A DNA stretch of 64,000 nucleotides from Protopterus annectens (GCF_019279795.1 NC_056749.1:570019085-570083084); one strand, 5' to 3'. Shown: positions 11,181-22,481, counted from the stretch's first letter. Program-made: numbers and translations. Notes: a model not told the origin generated them from the sequence alone.

Positions 11181-13154
11181 GCTTTAAAACTTCAGCTTGG
11201 CCAGCTAAAAACTTGGTTATATTCAACTGGACGTATAAGAGAATTTAAGTACCTTTTTCTGCACTTTTTTTTTTAAAAATACAGTACTTAAATTGATTTA
11301 AACTGTGTATGAAGGAGTGTTGAAGGAATTTTTATCTGAAGTTATTCTGCTCTTCAGTAACTTGAACTAAAGCTAGTGTTGGCTGAATTTTGTTATTTGC
11401 TAGTAATTACAGGTGTGGGGGTAGCCACATTCTTTGACTTCCTGTCCTTGCATATTTAAACTGGTGTATGTGAAATAATTCCTGCTTTAAAACTTCAGCT
11501 TGGCCAGCTAAAAACTTGGTTATATTCAACTGGACGTATAAGAGAATTTAAGTACCTTTTTCTGCACTTTTTTTTAAAAAATACAGTATTTAAATTGATT
11601 TAAACTGTGTATGAAGGAGTGTTGAAGGAATTTTTATCTGAAGTTATTCTGCTCTTCAGTAACTTGAACTAAAGCTAGTGTTGGCAGAATTTTGTTATTT
11701 GCTAGTAATTACAGGTGTGGGGGTAGCCACATTCTTTCACTTCCTGTCCTTGCATATTTAAACTGGTGCATGTGAAATAATTCCTGCTTTAAAACTTCAG
11801 CTTGGCCAGCTAAAACTTGGTTATATTCAACTGGACATATAAGAGAATTTAAGTACCTTTTTCTGCACTTTTTTTTTTTAAAAAATACAGTATTTAAATT
11901 GATTTAAACTGTGTATGAAGGAGTGTTGAAGGAATTTTTATCTGAAGTTATTCTGCTCTTCAGTAACTTGAACTAAAGCTAGTGTTGGCTGAATTTTGTT
12001 ATTTGCTAGTAATTACAGGTGTGGGGTAGCCACATTCTTTGACTTCCTGTCCTTGCATATTTAAACTGGTGCGAAATAATTCCTGCTTTAAAACTTCAGC
12101 TTGGCCAGCTAAAAACTTGGTTATATTCAACTGGACGTATAAGAGAATTTAAGTACCTTTTCTGCACTTTTTTTTAAAATACAGTATTTAAATTGATTTA
12201 AACTGTGTATGAAGGAGTGTTGAAGGAATTTTTATCTGAAGTTATTCTGCTCTTCAGTAACTTGAACTAAAGCTAGTGTTGGCTGAATTTTGTTATTTGC
12301 TAGTAATTACAGGTGTGGGGGTAGCCACATTCTTTGACTTCCTGTCCTTGCATATTTAAACTGGTGCATGTGAAATAATTCCTGCTTTAAAACTTCAGCT
12401 TGGCCAGCTAAAAACTTGGTTATATTCAACTGGATAAGAGAATTTAAATACCTTTTTCTGGACTTTTTTTTTAAAATACAGTATTTAAATTGATTTAAAC
12501 TGTGTATGAAGGAGTGTTGAAGGAATTTTATCTGAAGTTATTCTGCTCTTCAGTAACTTGAACTAAAGCTAGTGTTGGCTGAATTTTGTTATTTGCTAGT
12601 AATTACAGGTGTGGGGTAGCCACATTCTTTGACTTCCTGTCCTTGCATATTTAAACTGGTGCTTGTGAAATAATTCCTGCTTTAAAACTTCAGCTTGGCC
12701 AGCTAAAACTTGGTTATATTCAACTGGACGTATAAGAGAATTTAAGTACCTTTTTCTGCACTTTTTTTTTAAAAAATACAGTATTTAAATTGATTTAAAC
12801 TGTGTATGAAGGAGTGTTGAAGGAATTTTTATCTGAAGTTATTCTGCTCTTCAGTAACTTGAACTAAAGCTAGTGTTGGCTGAATTTTGTTATTTGCTAG
12901 TAATTACAGGTGTGGGGGTAGCCACATTCTTTGACTTCCTGTCCTTGCATATTTAAACTGGTGCATGTGAAATAATTCCTGCTTTAAAACTTCAGATTGG
13001 CCAGCTAAAAACTTGGTTATATTCAACTGGACGTATAAGAGAATTTAAGTACCTTTTTCTGCACTTTTTTAAAAATACAGTATTTAAATTGATTTAAACT
13101 GTGTATGAAGGAGTGTTGAAGGAATTTTTATCTGAAGTTATTCTGCTCTTCAGT
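11181..13154 (+). repeat. ~300-bp tandem monomer array at the CR1 5' end
   Basis: Units start at about 11183, 11486, 11788, 12087, 12386, 12681 and 12983, each with 'tttaaaacttcagcttggcc' or a near variant. Spacing is 295-303 bases, giving six full units and one partial unit ending in 'ctgctcttcag' at 13154. Units are nearly identical, differing mainly in a T-run and a few small indels. The array starts exactly at the insertion point in the gypsy integrase, so it travelled with the LINE. This recalls the promoter monomers of rodent L1 5' ends; promoter function is inference. Confidence 0.9.
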
Positions 13155-14794
13155 TATTCCCACACACCCGCCCTGTTTTTGTTTTGGTGTTAATCTTAGT
13201 GGCATTGAAACTGCCCGCCCCTCAGCCTGCCTCTGGGCCCATCTCATTTGCTCACTCAACTGAGTGCAGTGAGATCATATTCTGATTTCAGGCACTCCTA
13301 CTGTGTACAAAGAGAGCATCTGGGAAATAGAAAAAAAATTAAGCTTATTTCCTGCCTTTCTTGTTAAGTGGTACAGACTATTTGTAGGCTTCTGAGCCCC
13401 CAAGCCCTTCTGTGTTTGAGGGAAGCCTTCTAGCTTGTTTATTTCTTATAACTAGCCAGTTTTCTAGTTTCAGCACTCAAATCTGTTTCTTTGATCTCAG
13501 CACTTGTTCAGAAAAAAAAAAAAAAAAATTTTCATCTGCTTTTACTGTACTGGTGTTTCTTCCTACTTCTTTTTACTTTTGCATCATCTTAAAATACTCA
13601 ATTGTATTTATTACTTCTTGGTGTAACTCATTCTAAGCCTTTTGGTTTAAACACTTGGGCTTCGGACCAGTTAGTTGTTTTGCACTGAGAGGGTTTGTGG
13701 TCTGCACTGTTGTGGCAGAACAGGTAGCTTACATCCTTCTAGGTTGAGAACTGCTGATTGAGGGCTCAGTGTCTGTTATTCTAAAAGTGTATTAATTCTG
13801 GTTTAAGCACTTGGGCTTTCAAGCCAGTTATTTTACATTAAGAGGGTTCGTGGTCTGCACTCTTGTGGGAGGAGAGGCTGGACTCTGCCCTTCTGAGCTG
13901 GGAATTTCTGGTTAAAGGCTTATAGTGCATGCATATCTGAACTGTTCCTTACTGAAGTTGGTGCGCCTTGTTTGCTGTGGCATAGACTGGATTCGGGCCT
14001 GCTGGATCTAGCTTTGTTTGTGTAACTTGAGCACTAATCCAGACATTCTCTAAAGTATTCAATGGTATTTATTACTGCTTGGTTGTAACTTGATTAAAGT
14101 GTAGCTATCATTCAAGTCTTTTGGATTAAGCACTTGGGCTTCAGAACAGTTGTTTTACATTAGGAAGGTTTGTGGCAAGCACTGTGGTGGCAGGACAGGT
14201 AGCTTTCATCCTTCTAAGTTGGGAACTGCTGATTGAGAGCCCAGTGTCCAAGTGTATTAGTTCTGGTTTAGGCACTTGGGCTTCAGGCCAGTTATTTTAC
14301 ATTAAGAAGGTTCGTGGACTGCACTCTTGTGGGAGAAGAGGCTGGACTCTGCCCTTCTGAGCTGGGAATTTTCTGGTTAAAGGTTTATAGTGCCTGAATA
14401 TTTGAACTGTATCTTACTGAAATTGGTTCACCTTGTTTGCTCTAGCATAGACTAGATCCAGGCCTACTGAATCTAGCTTTGTTTATATGCTTGTTGTTTG
14501 TTTGCTTGTTATTTCCCTGGAAGCTAATTCCACCTAATACGCAACTTCTCAGCACTTCTGTGGATCACTGGTGATATCTGCATTGCTTACTGTACTTATT
14601 TCCTTGTTTCACTTGAAAGAAAGTTACTGTTTGTCGATTTTGCATTTAGTTACTTGTAACACATTGCACTCAAGTTACCTGGCACTTGCTCACTAAAGCA
14701 ATTATATAAGTCAGCACTAAAAATTAAAAGCACTACACCCTCACTCCCCACTGGCCCTTGTTTTCAATTAAGGATTTCCCAATATTATTCTAGC
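13155..14794 (+). promoter_or_regulatory. CR1 5' UTR with dimeric ~470-bp repeat
   Basis: About 490 bases of unique sequence are followed by units beginning 'ggtttaa(g)cacttgggctt' at about 13644, 13800, 14123 and 14265. Short (~150) and long (~320) units alternate, giving a higher-order period of about 465-480 bases. Each has 'ttcgtggtctgcactcttgtggg' or a variant. A single such unit lies at the same place in copy A (4714). The region precedes ORF1 and is presumably the 5' UTR/promoter. Confidence 0.7.
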
Positions 14795-15034
14795 ATGTCC
14801 AAAGGTCAGTTGTCAATCTCCTCTCCGGTCCAGCTGGTGAATCTGGGAATCTTGAGGCAATGTTATAACTGCCTCATGTACACAGACAACCCTCTCCTCC
14901 TCCCACATAACACAAATACTTGCGAGAGATGCAGCTATTTAGCCAAACTGGAGGCTGAGCTCTCTCAACTCAGGACTGGCAAGACCAGACAGGAGGAGAA
15001 GGCAACTACACACCGCAAAACCAGCCTCACATAA
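14795..15034 (+). pseudogene. CR1 ORF1 N-terminal part (copy B)
   Basis: The frame begins MSKGQL, the same start as in copy D, which supports this Met as the ORF1 start. It contains a four-cysteine motif (QCYNC, then CERC about 25 residues later), then LAKLEAELSQL, a short amphipathic coiled coil. The cysteine module plus coiled coil is likely the nucleic-acid-binding and multimerisation part of ORF1. A stop at 15034 separates it from the downstream esterase, which is in continuous frame in the less damaged copy D apart from one stop. Confidence 0.72.
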
Positions 15035-15235
15035 TGCTACCACTCCACTGAATCAAACACATAAACACACAAAGACATACTCGGAGGCTCTGAGTAAAAT
15101 TTACCTAAACAGCAGAGGCCTCCAAAGCAGACACCCAAACAACTGCTACCTCAAGACACCCCACAAGCAACACATAAACCACAAAAGCAGTGTGCAAAGC
15201 AGTCACAGCCCTTAAGGCCAAATACAACACCAAAC

Positions 15236-15715
15236 ATACTTGTCATAGGTGACTCCATAGTCAGACACACTGACGTCCCACTCACCAGGCTGAACAAGGA
15301 GAGGGTCACAGTAAGCTGCCTATCAGAATCCGCCACATAACACAAGCACTCGGGTCACTCCATGGCAACTACAAATATGACACAGTCATTGTCCATGCTG
15401 GTGTGAACGACCTGAGACTCCTGGACTACATGAAAAGAGACATAGAGGAGCTCTCTGATTATGTAGCCCAGGCAGGTATGACCCTAACCCTGAGCAGTAT
15501 CCTTCCTTCACCAAGAATGATGCCACAATATAGAGACAAGATGATCAGCTTTAACAATTGGCTTAATGTCTGGTGTCATTCAAAGGGGATCCAGTGTCTG
15601 TCTGCCTGGGATGACATGCTTGACAAGCCAGGCTTGCACCTGTCACCCTGGGATTCCGGATATTGGCTAAGGCTCTTGCCACCCCATAGTGCCTTTTTTA
15701 GGCAAGGCTCAAATT
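15236..15715 (+). pseudogene. CR1 ORF1 SGNH esterase domain (copy B)
   Basis: LVIGDSIVRHTDVPLTRL-type block I starts near 15237. The oxyanion glycine block (SGAR in sister copies) is damaged by a small deletion near 15326. GVNDL (block III) lies near 15402, and the frame 15403-15837 carries the rest, ending with GLHLSPWD, which keeps the catalytic histidine region. The same frame runs straight into the endonuclease start NARSLNLK, showing how close the two ORFs lie. Confidence 0.72.
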
Positions 15716-15754
15716 CTAAACCTACCACCCTAGAAAACAAAAATGGGAAGAAAC

Positions 15755-16660
15755 TGAGGGTAATGCTGCTCAATGCCAGAAGTCTAAATCTCAAAAGGCC
15801 CTTGTCAGTATGGGGAATATCAATGTCTGGGCTGTAACGGAACCCTGGTTGAAGGCTCCCGGGAGCACCCGGCACTATTAGGTTTTACCTCATATCATGC
15901 GACCACACCACAAAAGGAGGGTGTATCCATATTCATAAAGGATACTCACACCTCCAGGTTGGTGGCAACGCCACGAAGCTCGGAAACCATCCAGGTGCAA
16001 CTAACCATAGGCAAAACTGCTCTACAAATTGTAGCATGCTACAGGCCACCCTCTCAAACTCAGGAACCCCACACAGCCTTCCTGAAGACACTGGAGGGTA
16101 TAAATGTATCTCCAAACACTATCATATTGGGTGACTTCAACTACCCGAATATAGACTGGGAACATTACTCAAGCCCTAACTTTCTAGCCCAACGGTTCCT
16201 GGAGTTCATAAATTCAAATGCCATGGAACAGCTAGTCACTGTTCCCACGAGAGGAGAAAATATACTAGATCTCATTGTCACAAACATGGGGACAAAATGC
16301 TCCACGTATATCCCTCATTGGTGAGATCTGATCATAAACTAATCTCACTGGAAATCCACATCCCGCCCCACCCCAAGCAAAAGACCATAGTGAAGAACTT
16401 CTCTAAAGCAAACTTCACACTACTCAAGACTGGTGTGGTATCCTTCAAGGCCCCTGAGCCAGAGGAAACCACAACCCAAGCTAAGCCCTTACAAATGCCT
16501 TCTATGAACACCTCCAGGACTGCATGGATCAGGCAATCCCAAATAAAACCAAGACTCTTTCCACAAAGGGCAAACGTCCAGTCTGGTGGACCCCAGCCAT
16601 TAACAAACTTTACAATAAGAGGAGAAAGCTATTACATGATAGAACAAAATCCATAAAAGA
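15755..16660 (+). pseudogene. CR1 AP endonuclease domain (copy B)
   Basis: Blocks seen: MLLNARSLNLK (15762), a shortened ETW block (now TEPW), IACYRPPSQ-type strand near 16020, LGDFNYPNIDWEHY (16128) with both GDFN residues intact, NSNAMEQLVTVPTRG, and SLVRSDHKLIS near 16320 with SDH intact. Frameshifts near 15800, 15900 and 16300 split it. The linker after 16400 leads to the RT. Confidence 0.75.
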
Positions 16661-16679
16661 AGTCACCCCTGATCATTAT

Positions 16680-18471
16680 TAGTAAAAAAAAAATACGAGC
16701 ACTCATAAAATCAACTAAGGCCAATTTTGAGAGAAAAATTGCCATGGATTCAAAGGACAATCATAAGGCCTTTTTCAGCTATGTTAGGAACCTGGGTGGA
16801 AACTCCCAGATATGCTCAGAATTAGTCCAAAATGATACAAAAATCACTGAACCCACAGACATTGCCAACATACTGGCAGACAGGTTCAGTGCAAACTTCA
16901 CCCCCCCCTAAAGGAGAGATAACTATCCCAGCCGAGTGTAGCCTCCCGGACATCTCAAATGGGCAGGTGAAAGCTGCTCTCTAAAGCTAAAACACAGCAT
17001 CAATGGGACCGGATGGTGTCCCCGGCTGTGTGCTACGAGCTAAATGAGGAATTAAACCCGCACATAAGGCAGCTGTTTAATCTCAGCCTTACCACAGGAT
17101 ACGTGCCCAAGGAGTGGCGACGGCAACTGTGGTCCCACTCCACAAAGGCGACCCTGGTAATTACCATAAGCTTAACAAGTCTAGTCTGCAAAGCTATGGA
17201 GAGGATCATAATGGAGCTCATAAACAAAGATATAGGGGACTTGCAGACATTGGACCCGACCCAGTTTGGCTTTGTCAAGGGAAGATCATGCCTTTTGAAC
17301 TTGGTTGACTTCTTGAAACAGTCACCAAGGCAATTGATGAGGAAAGGCAGTCCATACAGCCTACCTTGACCTTGCAAGGCTTTCGACACAATACCCCACG
17401 TATTGTAGAAAAACTTACCAGCTTAAATGTAAACCCATATGTCACAAGATGGGTTGCAAACTGGCTTAAGGACAGAACCCACAGGGTTAGAGTTGCTGGC
17501 GCTGTGTCAGACTCCAAGCCGGTCACAAGTGGTGTCCCACAGGCTCGGTCCTTGGCCCCTATTGTTTGGCATCTACTTCTCACAAGTACAGGCCAACATG
17601 GGAGGACTTTGCCTGACAAAGTAAGCAGATGACTGCAAAATGGGCAACATAGTGGAAAGTGCATCGGACACGGATATCCTTCAGAAGGGACTCACGGAAA
17701 CAGATAGCTGGTGCCAGAGCCATGGCCTGAAGTTGAACGCCAAAAAATGTATAGTCATACCCTTCAGGAAAAACAAGGTAACCCCAAGCTACCATATAGG
17801 TGGCAATCCACTAAGCACAGAAGAGGTTATCAGGGACCTGGGGACCCAGGTTGACAGTGGCCTTTCTTTTGACACTCACATTGCTAAAGTGGTTAGAAAG
17901 ACCTACTACATTGCCCACCTGATCATGAAGGATTCACATCCAGATCTAGTGAGGTCATTGTTCCCTGTACTCTTCACTTATCAGACCAATGATCGAGTAC
18001 AATGCCCCATTCGGGATGTATCTCACCCGACATCTGCAGCAATTGGAGAGACCCCAAAAGTTCCTCACCAAAAGGATAAAGGGACTCCAAAATCTGTCAT
18101 ATGCTGCCAGATTGAAGAAACTCCAGCTCTATTCAGTCGCATACCGTCTGCTCAGAGGTGACATGTGCCTGACATACAAGGCCATGTCCAACCCGGAATT
18201 AATGGACATGCTCCACCTCAAAAAATCCAAATCCACCAAAACCACTAGAGCAAGCGACTTAAACCTTAGCACGGATATAAATAGGACGTGCTGGAGGGAT
18301 AGATTTATCACTCAGAGACTCCCTATGCTGTGGAATAAAATCCCGGTCCATGTGAGGCAGAGCACCTCGCTGACTCTGTTCAAGAGAAATCTAGACCTGT
18401 GGATGGGAGATCGTAGGTTTACCCCAGGAATCAACTCTGTGTGTCTGCTGGACAGAGGCACAACAAACTAA
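16680..18471 (+). pseudogene. CR1 reverse transcriptase (copy B)
   Basis: Pieces in order: NHKAFFSYVRN linker, SMGPDGVPGCVL (17000), EWRRQL, ITISLTSLVCKAMERIIMEL, the QFGFVKGRSCLLNLVDF segment, a damaged palm motif A (17360-17390), SGVPQ (17530) and ADDCKMG (17630), where a stop replaces the residue before ADD. The C-terminal frame 17989-18471 reads IEYNAPFGMYLTRHLQQLERPQ through to LDLWMGDRRFTPGI and a final stop. At least six frameshifts or stops make this copy inactive. Confidence 0.82.
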
Positions 18472-18572
18472 TGGGCACAGTATTTTTTCATATAAGGGGT
18501 GGCGTAAGCCACAATAATTTGGGCTAGGCTTATAAATGCCTTAGGGCAGATAGCCTAGTATAAACCTATGAA

Positions 18573-19480
18573 CCTATGTATATCCTAGTGGTAGTGGATT
18601 AGGCTACATGATACCCAGAGGTAATGGCTTTGTCCTTCATTGAGGCAGAGAAGGTGGCAAATGCTTTGTTAGAGATTTTCAGCAGGGTAGATTTCCCAAA
18701 AGAAATACTGACTGACCAAGGTGCCACTTTCATGTCAGACCTGCTGGCTGGTCTGTGGAAGTCCTGTGGGGTGAAGCACATGAAGACCACCCCCTACGAT
18801 CCCCAGACTAATGGTCTTGTTGAGAGGTTAAACTATACAATCAAGTCCATGCTACAGGCATTTGCAAATCAATTTAAGAGGGAGTGGGGCAAATATTTGC
18901 TCCATCTGTTTGCTTACAGAGAGTTTCCCCAGGAATCCACAGGTTTTTCACCCATTGAGTTGCTGTATGGGCATAGGATGAGGGGACCTCTAGATTTAAT
19001 TTGAGATGAGTGGGTAGGTGAGTGTGAGTCTCACAAGGAGTCTGTTGTGGCATACGTCCTAAACCTCAGGAAAAGGCTCAGGGAACTCAAGGGCTTGGCT
19101 CAGGAAAACGTGGCAGAAGTCCAACAACAGAAAAAGGTGTGGTATGACAGGAATGCACGAGATTATGCTGTGGGGCAGCAAGTAATGGTTCTCATTCCTG
19201 TCAGACACAAGCTACAAGCAGCTTGGGAGGGACCCTACAAGGTGGTAAGAAAGGTAAGTGATGTTAGCTACATGTTGGAAGTGCTAGGCAGACAGCAGGG
19301 ACACAAACTGTACCATGTTAACATGATGAAACCTTACCATGATAGGGAGGCCCTTGTGCTGAGTATTTGCAGTGGACTGCAGGAGTCTGAGGGAGATCTG
19401 GAGACTGATCTCCTCAGTGAGGGTCGAGCTGACACCTCAGTGGAAGGGGTAGCAATATCTTAGCAGCTATTTCCTACCCA
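18573..19480 (+). pseudogene. Gypsy integrase catalytic core and C-terminal domain
   Basis: Continuation of the interrupted integrase. The frame resumes YILVVVD. The second catalytic aspartate lies in LTDQGATFMSDL (18705-18740) and the catalytic glutamate in PQTNGLVERLNYTIKS (near 18825), completing D,D,E with the aspartate at 11130. The C-terminal part 19047-19463 has the GPY/F-type module WEGPYKVVRKVSDVSYMLEV and YHVNMMKPY. Stops at about 18600, 19003 and 19463 interrupt it. The next frame starts within 40 bases and is RT, so integrase precedes RT on the same transcript. Confidence 0.85.
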
Positions 19481-19487
19481 GGTTCGA

Positions 19488-20852
19488 GAAATCCGAGCAG
19501 TGTTGCAGGAATTTGGGGACATGTTCACTGGGAAACCAGGGAGCACCCAACTGGTGCAGCACCAGGTGGATATAGGACCCCAAAGGCCTATTAGGCAGGC
19601 CCCTTATAGGGTGCCTGAGAGAGTCAAACAGACTCTGAGGGAAGAGGTACAGGAGATGTTGGAACTAGGGGAGATTCAAGAGTCCAACAGTCCCTGGGCC
19701 TCACCAGTAGTGTTGGTGCCAAAGAAGGATGGCAGCACCAGGTTCTGTGTGGATTACAGGAAATGAAATAGTCACACAGAGTCAGATGCTTACCCCATGC
19801 CTAGGACAGATGAGGCCCTAGAGCAGCTGGGTGGGGCTAAGTATCTTACAACCATTGATCTTACCAAGGGTTACTGGCAGGTGCCCTTGACTCCCAGTGC
19901 TAGAGAGAAGTCAGCCTTTGTGACTCCTTTTGACTTGTATGAATTCACAAAGATGCCCTTTGGGATGAATAATGCCCCAGCGACTTTCCAGAGGCTGGTG
20001 GATAATATCCTAGCAGGAGCAGGAGGGTTTGCACTTGCTTACCTAGATAATATTGCCATCTACAGCCATTCCTGGCCAGAGCACCTTCAGCATGTCAGGG
20101 AGGTGCTGGGCAGACTACAGAGGGCAGGGTTGACCATTAAGCTGAGCAAATGTCAGGTGGGTATGGCAGAGGTCTCCTACCTAGAACATAGAGTGGGGAG
20201 TGGCAAGATAAGGCCAGAACCTGCCAAAGTGGAAGCTATTCAGGCATGGCCTGCACCTGTTACCAAAAAGCAGGTGAGGGCATTCTTAGGGACAGCAGGG
20301 TACTACAGAAAGTTTGTCTCTAGTCATCATACCATAGCTGCTCCCCTCACAGACCTGACAAGGAAGAACAGGCCAGATAAGGTAGTGTGGACCCCAGCAT
20401 GTAAGCAGGCATTTCAGAAGCTTAATGAAGTTTTAGGAGGACCCTCTGTGTTAGCCAGTCCAGATTACAGCAAAGAATTTCTTGTGCAAGTGGATGCTTC
20501 GAACTATGGGGTGGGGGCTACACTTAGCCAGATTTCTTCAGAGGGAGAAGAGCACACAGTGGTTTATCTTAGTCATAGGCTCCAACCCAGGGAGGAATGC
20601 TATGCAGCTGCAGAAAAGGAATGTCTAGCTATAGTGTGGGCATTGCAAAAACTTCAGCCTTATCTGTATGGAAGAAAATTCAGTGTAATGACAGATCACA
20701 ACCCTCTAACATGGTTAAACAGACCCTGTCAGCAAAATGCCAAGTTGCTAAGATGGAGCCTGGGGTTGCAAGCATACGATATGTCAGTGCAGCACCGCAG
20801 TGGGAGTAGCAATGCCAATGCAGATAGGGTCTCAAGGCAGGGAATGGGGTGA
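19488..20852 (+). pseudogene. Gypsy reverse transcriptase and RNase H
   Basis: Two frames (19500-19766 and 19797-20852, 351 codons) are separated by one TGA in the FCVDYRK segment. RT blocks: SPWASPVVLVPKKDGSTRFC, TTIDLTKGYWQVPL (motif A), FGMNNAPATFQRLVD, and AYLDNIAIYS, where the usual YLDD has become YLDN. The connection has VRAFLGTAGYYRKFV. RNase H residues: VDASNYGVGATLSQ, EKECLAIVWAL, MTDHNPLTWL and a final NADRVSR. The second catalytic aspartate of RT is lost, so the polymerase is dead, yet the domain is otherwise well kept. It ends 85 bases before the 3' LTR. Confidence 0.92.
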
Positions 20853-20925
20853 GGTACACTCAGATAGACCTAACCCTCTCAAGCGTTCCCTCAAGGGTCA
20901 CTTGAAAAACTAGCCTGAGTTCTCC

Positions 20926-20939
20926 GAGGGGGGGGGGTG
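20926..20939 (+). promoter_or_regulatory. Polypurine tract of the gypsy-like element
   Basis: A gaggggggggggtgtg-type purine run lies immediately before the 3' LTR start TGTGAAGA, the expected site for plus-strand DNA priming. Confidence 0.8.
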
Positions 20940-22285
20940 TGTGAAGACTGGGGAAAGATGGGCGAAGGCTGCCAGCCTATTCAAATAGAATTTGATACAT
21001 AATTCTATCATTTGTATAAATAAATGTAAAATACAGGCTTGTGTTCTTAACTGTAAGAAAACACTGTAAAATGTGAACTTCAAGATTGTTGCGACATTGC
21101 CAAGCATTTCAAATGTTCTTTGAAGTTACAATTATCTAAATGGTGGTGCCGAAGTGACTGGCTGAACACATTCTTTCTATTGTCTTAACTTAAGTAATAG
21201 ATTGTAGACTGTACATATGAAATGTCTTATTGTTGTAGTTTCCTGAGCAGGTGTTAGCCTGCTAAATAATGCAGTTTGTTTGCCTAGGAACTCCAGACTA
21301 AGTGTCAAAATGATGTAATGTGAATACTGGGAAAACCAAAGTGTCAAAATGATGCAATTTGGGAGGGCCTAGCAGCTGTTTGTTAGTGAGTTTAAAAACT
21401 ATTGTTGAGAGAGACTGTAAGCATTTTTGTCTTGGACCATCAACCCCAGCACTGCTTATGCTCTATATGTCTGTAAATAGGATTATAGCACTGTGTTTTC
21501 TCTTAAGAATAGCTAAAGATTAGAAAGTTAGATTTAGTGTTTTTCTTTGACATCAGACCTGTCCCACTGTATTATTTTAAGTTTCTGTGTGATCTCTGAA
21601 CTCTTAGATATATCTGTGGTGCAGTAGTATTGTCTGGTGTTTTTAATTATTTATTATTAAATATTTAAAAACCTTTACCTGTGGCTGGTTTGTGTAGAGA
21701 CAAAGTAAGCTCTAGAGTACATTGCATATTTATGGAGTATTGTAATAAGCCACTCTAATAAGCCTTAGACTGAATAGTCACATTACCAATTGTATAATAA
21801 TATTGCACAGTAATAATTGGACACTCTTTTAAGGGCCTTTGGGTAGCTGATAATTATTAGCTGGTCGTGGCAGAAATTACTACTGTATAGTCTGGGTAAA
21901 GAGGCACAGCTAGAGAATCTATGTCAGCCTTTCCCAGGAGTGTCTGTGAAGTTGTATAAATACTTATCTCAAAATGTGGGTGTGTGTCAGCTACCTGGGC
22001 AGGGACATGAAGCACTGCTTGGACAGAGAGGGTACTGGAGGTTAAGCTTGCCAGCTAGGCTGAGATCTGGACTCTATAGCTGTGCCAGCAGGGAGTCTTT
22101 TTGGGGACCTGGAGAGCAAGGGAGCAACCAGCCCCAGACTGACTGTGATCTCTGTGTGCACTTAAGGGAAATTGTACTTTACTGTGTGTATTTGTTATCC
22201 TTTCCTCTTCTATGAGACGACTTCCCTGGTGTTAGTGGTGAGGATTGAGGCTCCTTGATTGCTGGACCAGGGCACGGTCATCACA
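20940..22285 (+). repeat. 3' LTR of the gypsy-like element
   Basis: Begins TGTGAAGACTGGGG (matching 10501) directly after the polypurine tract and ends near 'ggtcatcaca', giving TG...CA ends and about 1346 bases. Only the first ~150 bases have a partner at the 5' side, so divergence can be judged only there; the changes are few. The 3' boundary is set by CA and the ggtgg pentamer, so it could be off by a few bases. Confidence 0.75.
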
Positions 22286-22481
22286 GGTGGTTTTACAAAT
22301 AAAAGATTTTGTACTCATTTTGAGAGGCACCATGAGATGATAAATATCCAATCTACCATCAATCCCAGGCAGAAAGAACATCAGTTTAACATTTCATCTG
22401 AGGAGCATCACATATAGAGTACTGGGTATAAAATGGCTAGGGCAGCTGTGGTATAATGACCAATGTTGTTGACATAACATT

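Larger units (their letters stand above)
11181..18572 (+). mobile_element. CR1-clade LINE, copy B, with tandem 5' monomers, inserted in gypsy integrase
   Basis: The insertion limits are set by the host element: the integrase frame stops after TGRK at 11180 and continues with YILVVVD at 18573. Everything between behaves as one unit: an array of ~300-bp monomers, a unique 5' UTR, a second dimeric repeat, ORF1, EN, RT and a tail of two 'aacctatg' octamers. At ~7.4 kb it is much longer than a usual CR1 (about 4.5 kb), the excess being 5' repeats. No clear target duplication is visible, which is common for CR1. Coding regions carry many stops. Confidence 0.85.
10501..22285 (+). mobile_element. Ty3/gypsy LTR retrotransposon with IN upstream of RT (Gmr1-like), split by a CR1
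   Basis: The outer limits are two matching LTR starts (TGTGAAGA at 10501 and 20940) and the end of the 3' LTR at 22285. Flanking pentamers are gatgg (10496-10500) and ggtgg (22286-22290), a probable 5-bp target duplication with one change. A large internal deletion removes most of the 5' LTR, the primer site, gag and protease. What remains is integrase, then RT, then RNase H, a polypurine tract and the 3' LTR. The canonical Ty3/gypsy order is RT-RH-IN. IN-first order is the hallmark described for Gmr1-type elements of deuterostomes. A 7.4-kb CR1 interrupts IN. Confidence 0.88.

Noticed and set aside
11181..13154. CRISPR-like or satellite array
   Set aside because: The 300-bp units are contiguous, with no spacers, and are bounded exactly by the LINE insertion in a eukaryotic element; a CRISPR array is excluded and a free satellite is unlikely.
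13412..13636. 74-codon frame in the CR1 5' UTR
   Set aside because: Contains a poly-Lys from an A-run, is not conserved in copy A, and lies upstream of the true ORF1 start.
21940..22215. 91-codon frame near the 3' end of the gypsy LTR
   Set aside because: Falls inside the LTR, without homology or a partner in other frames.
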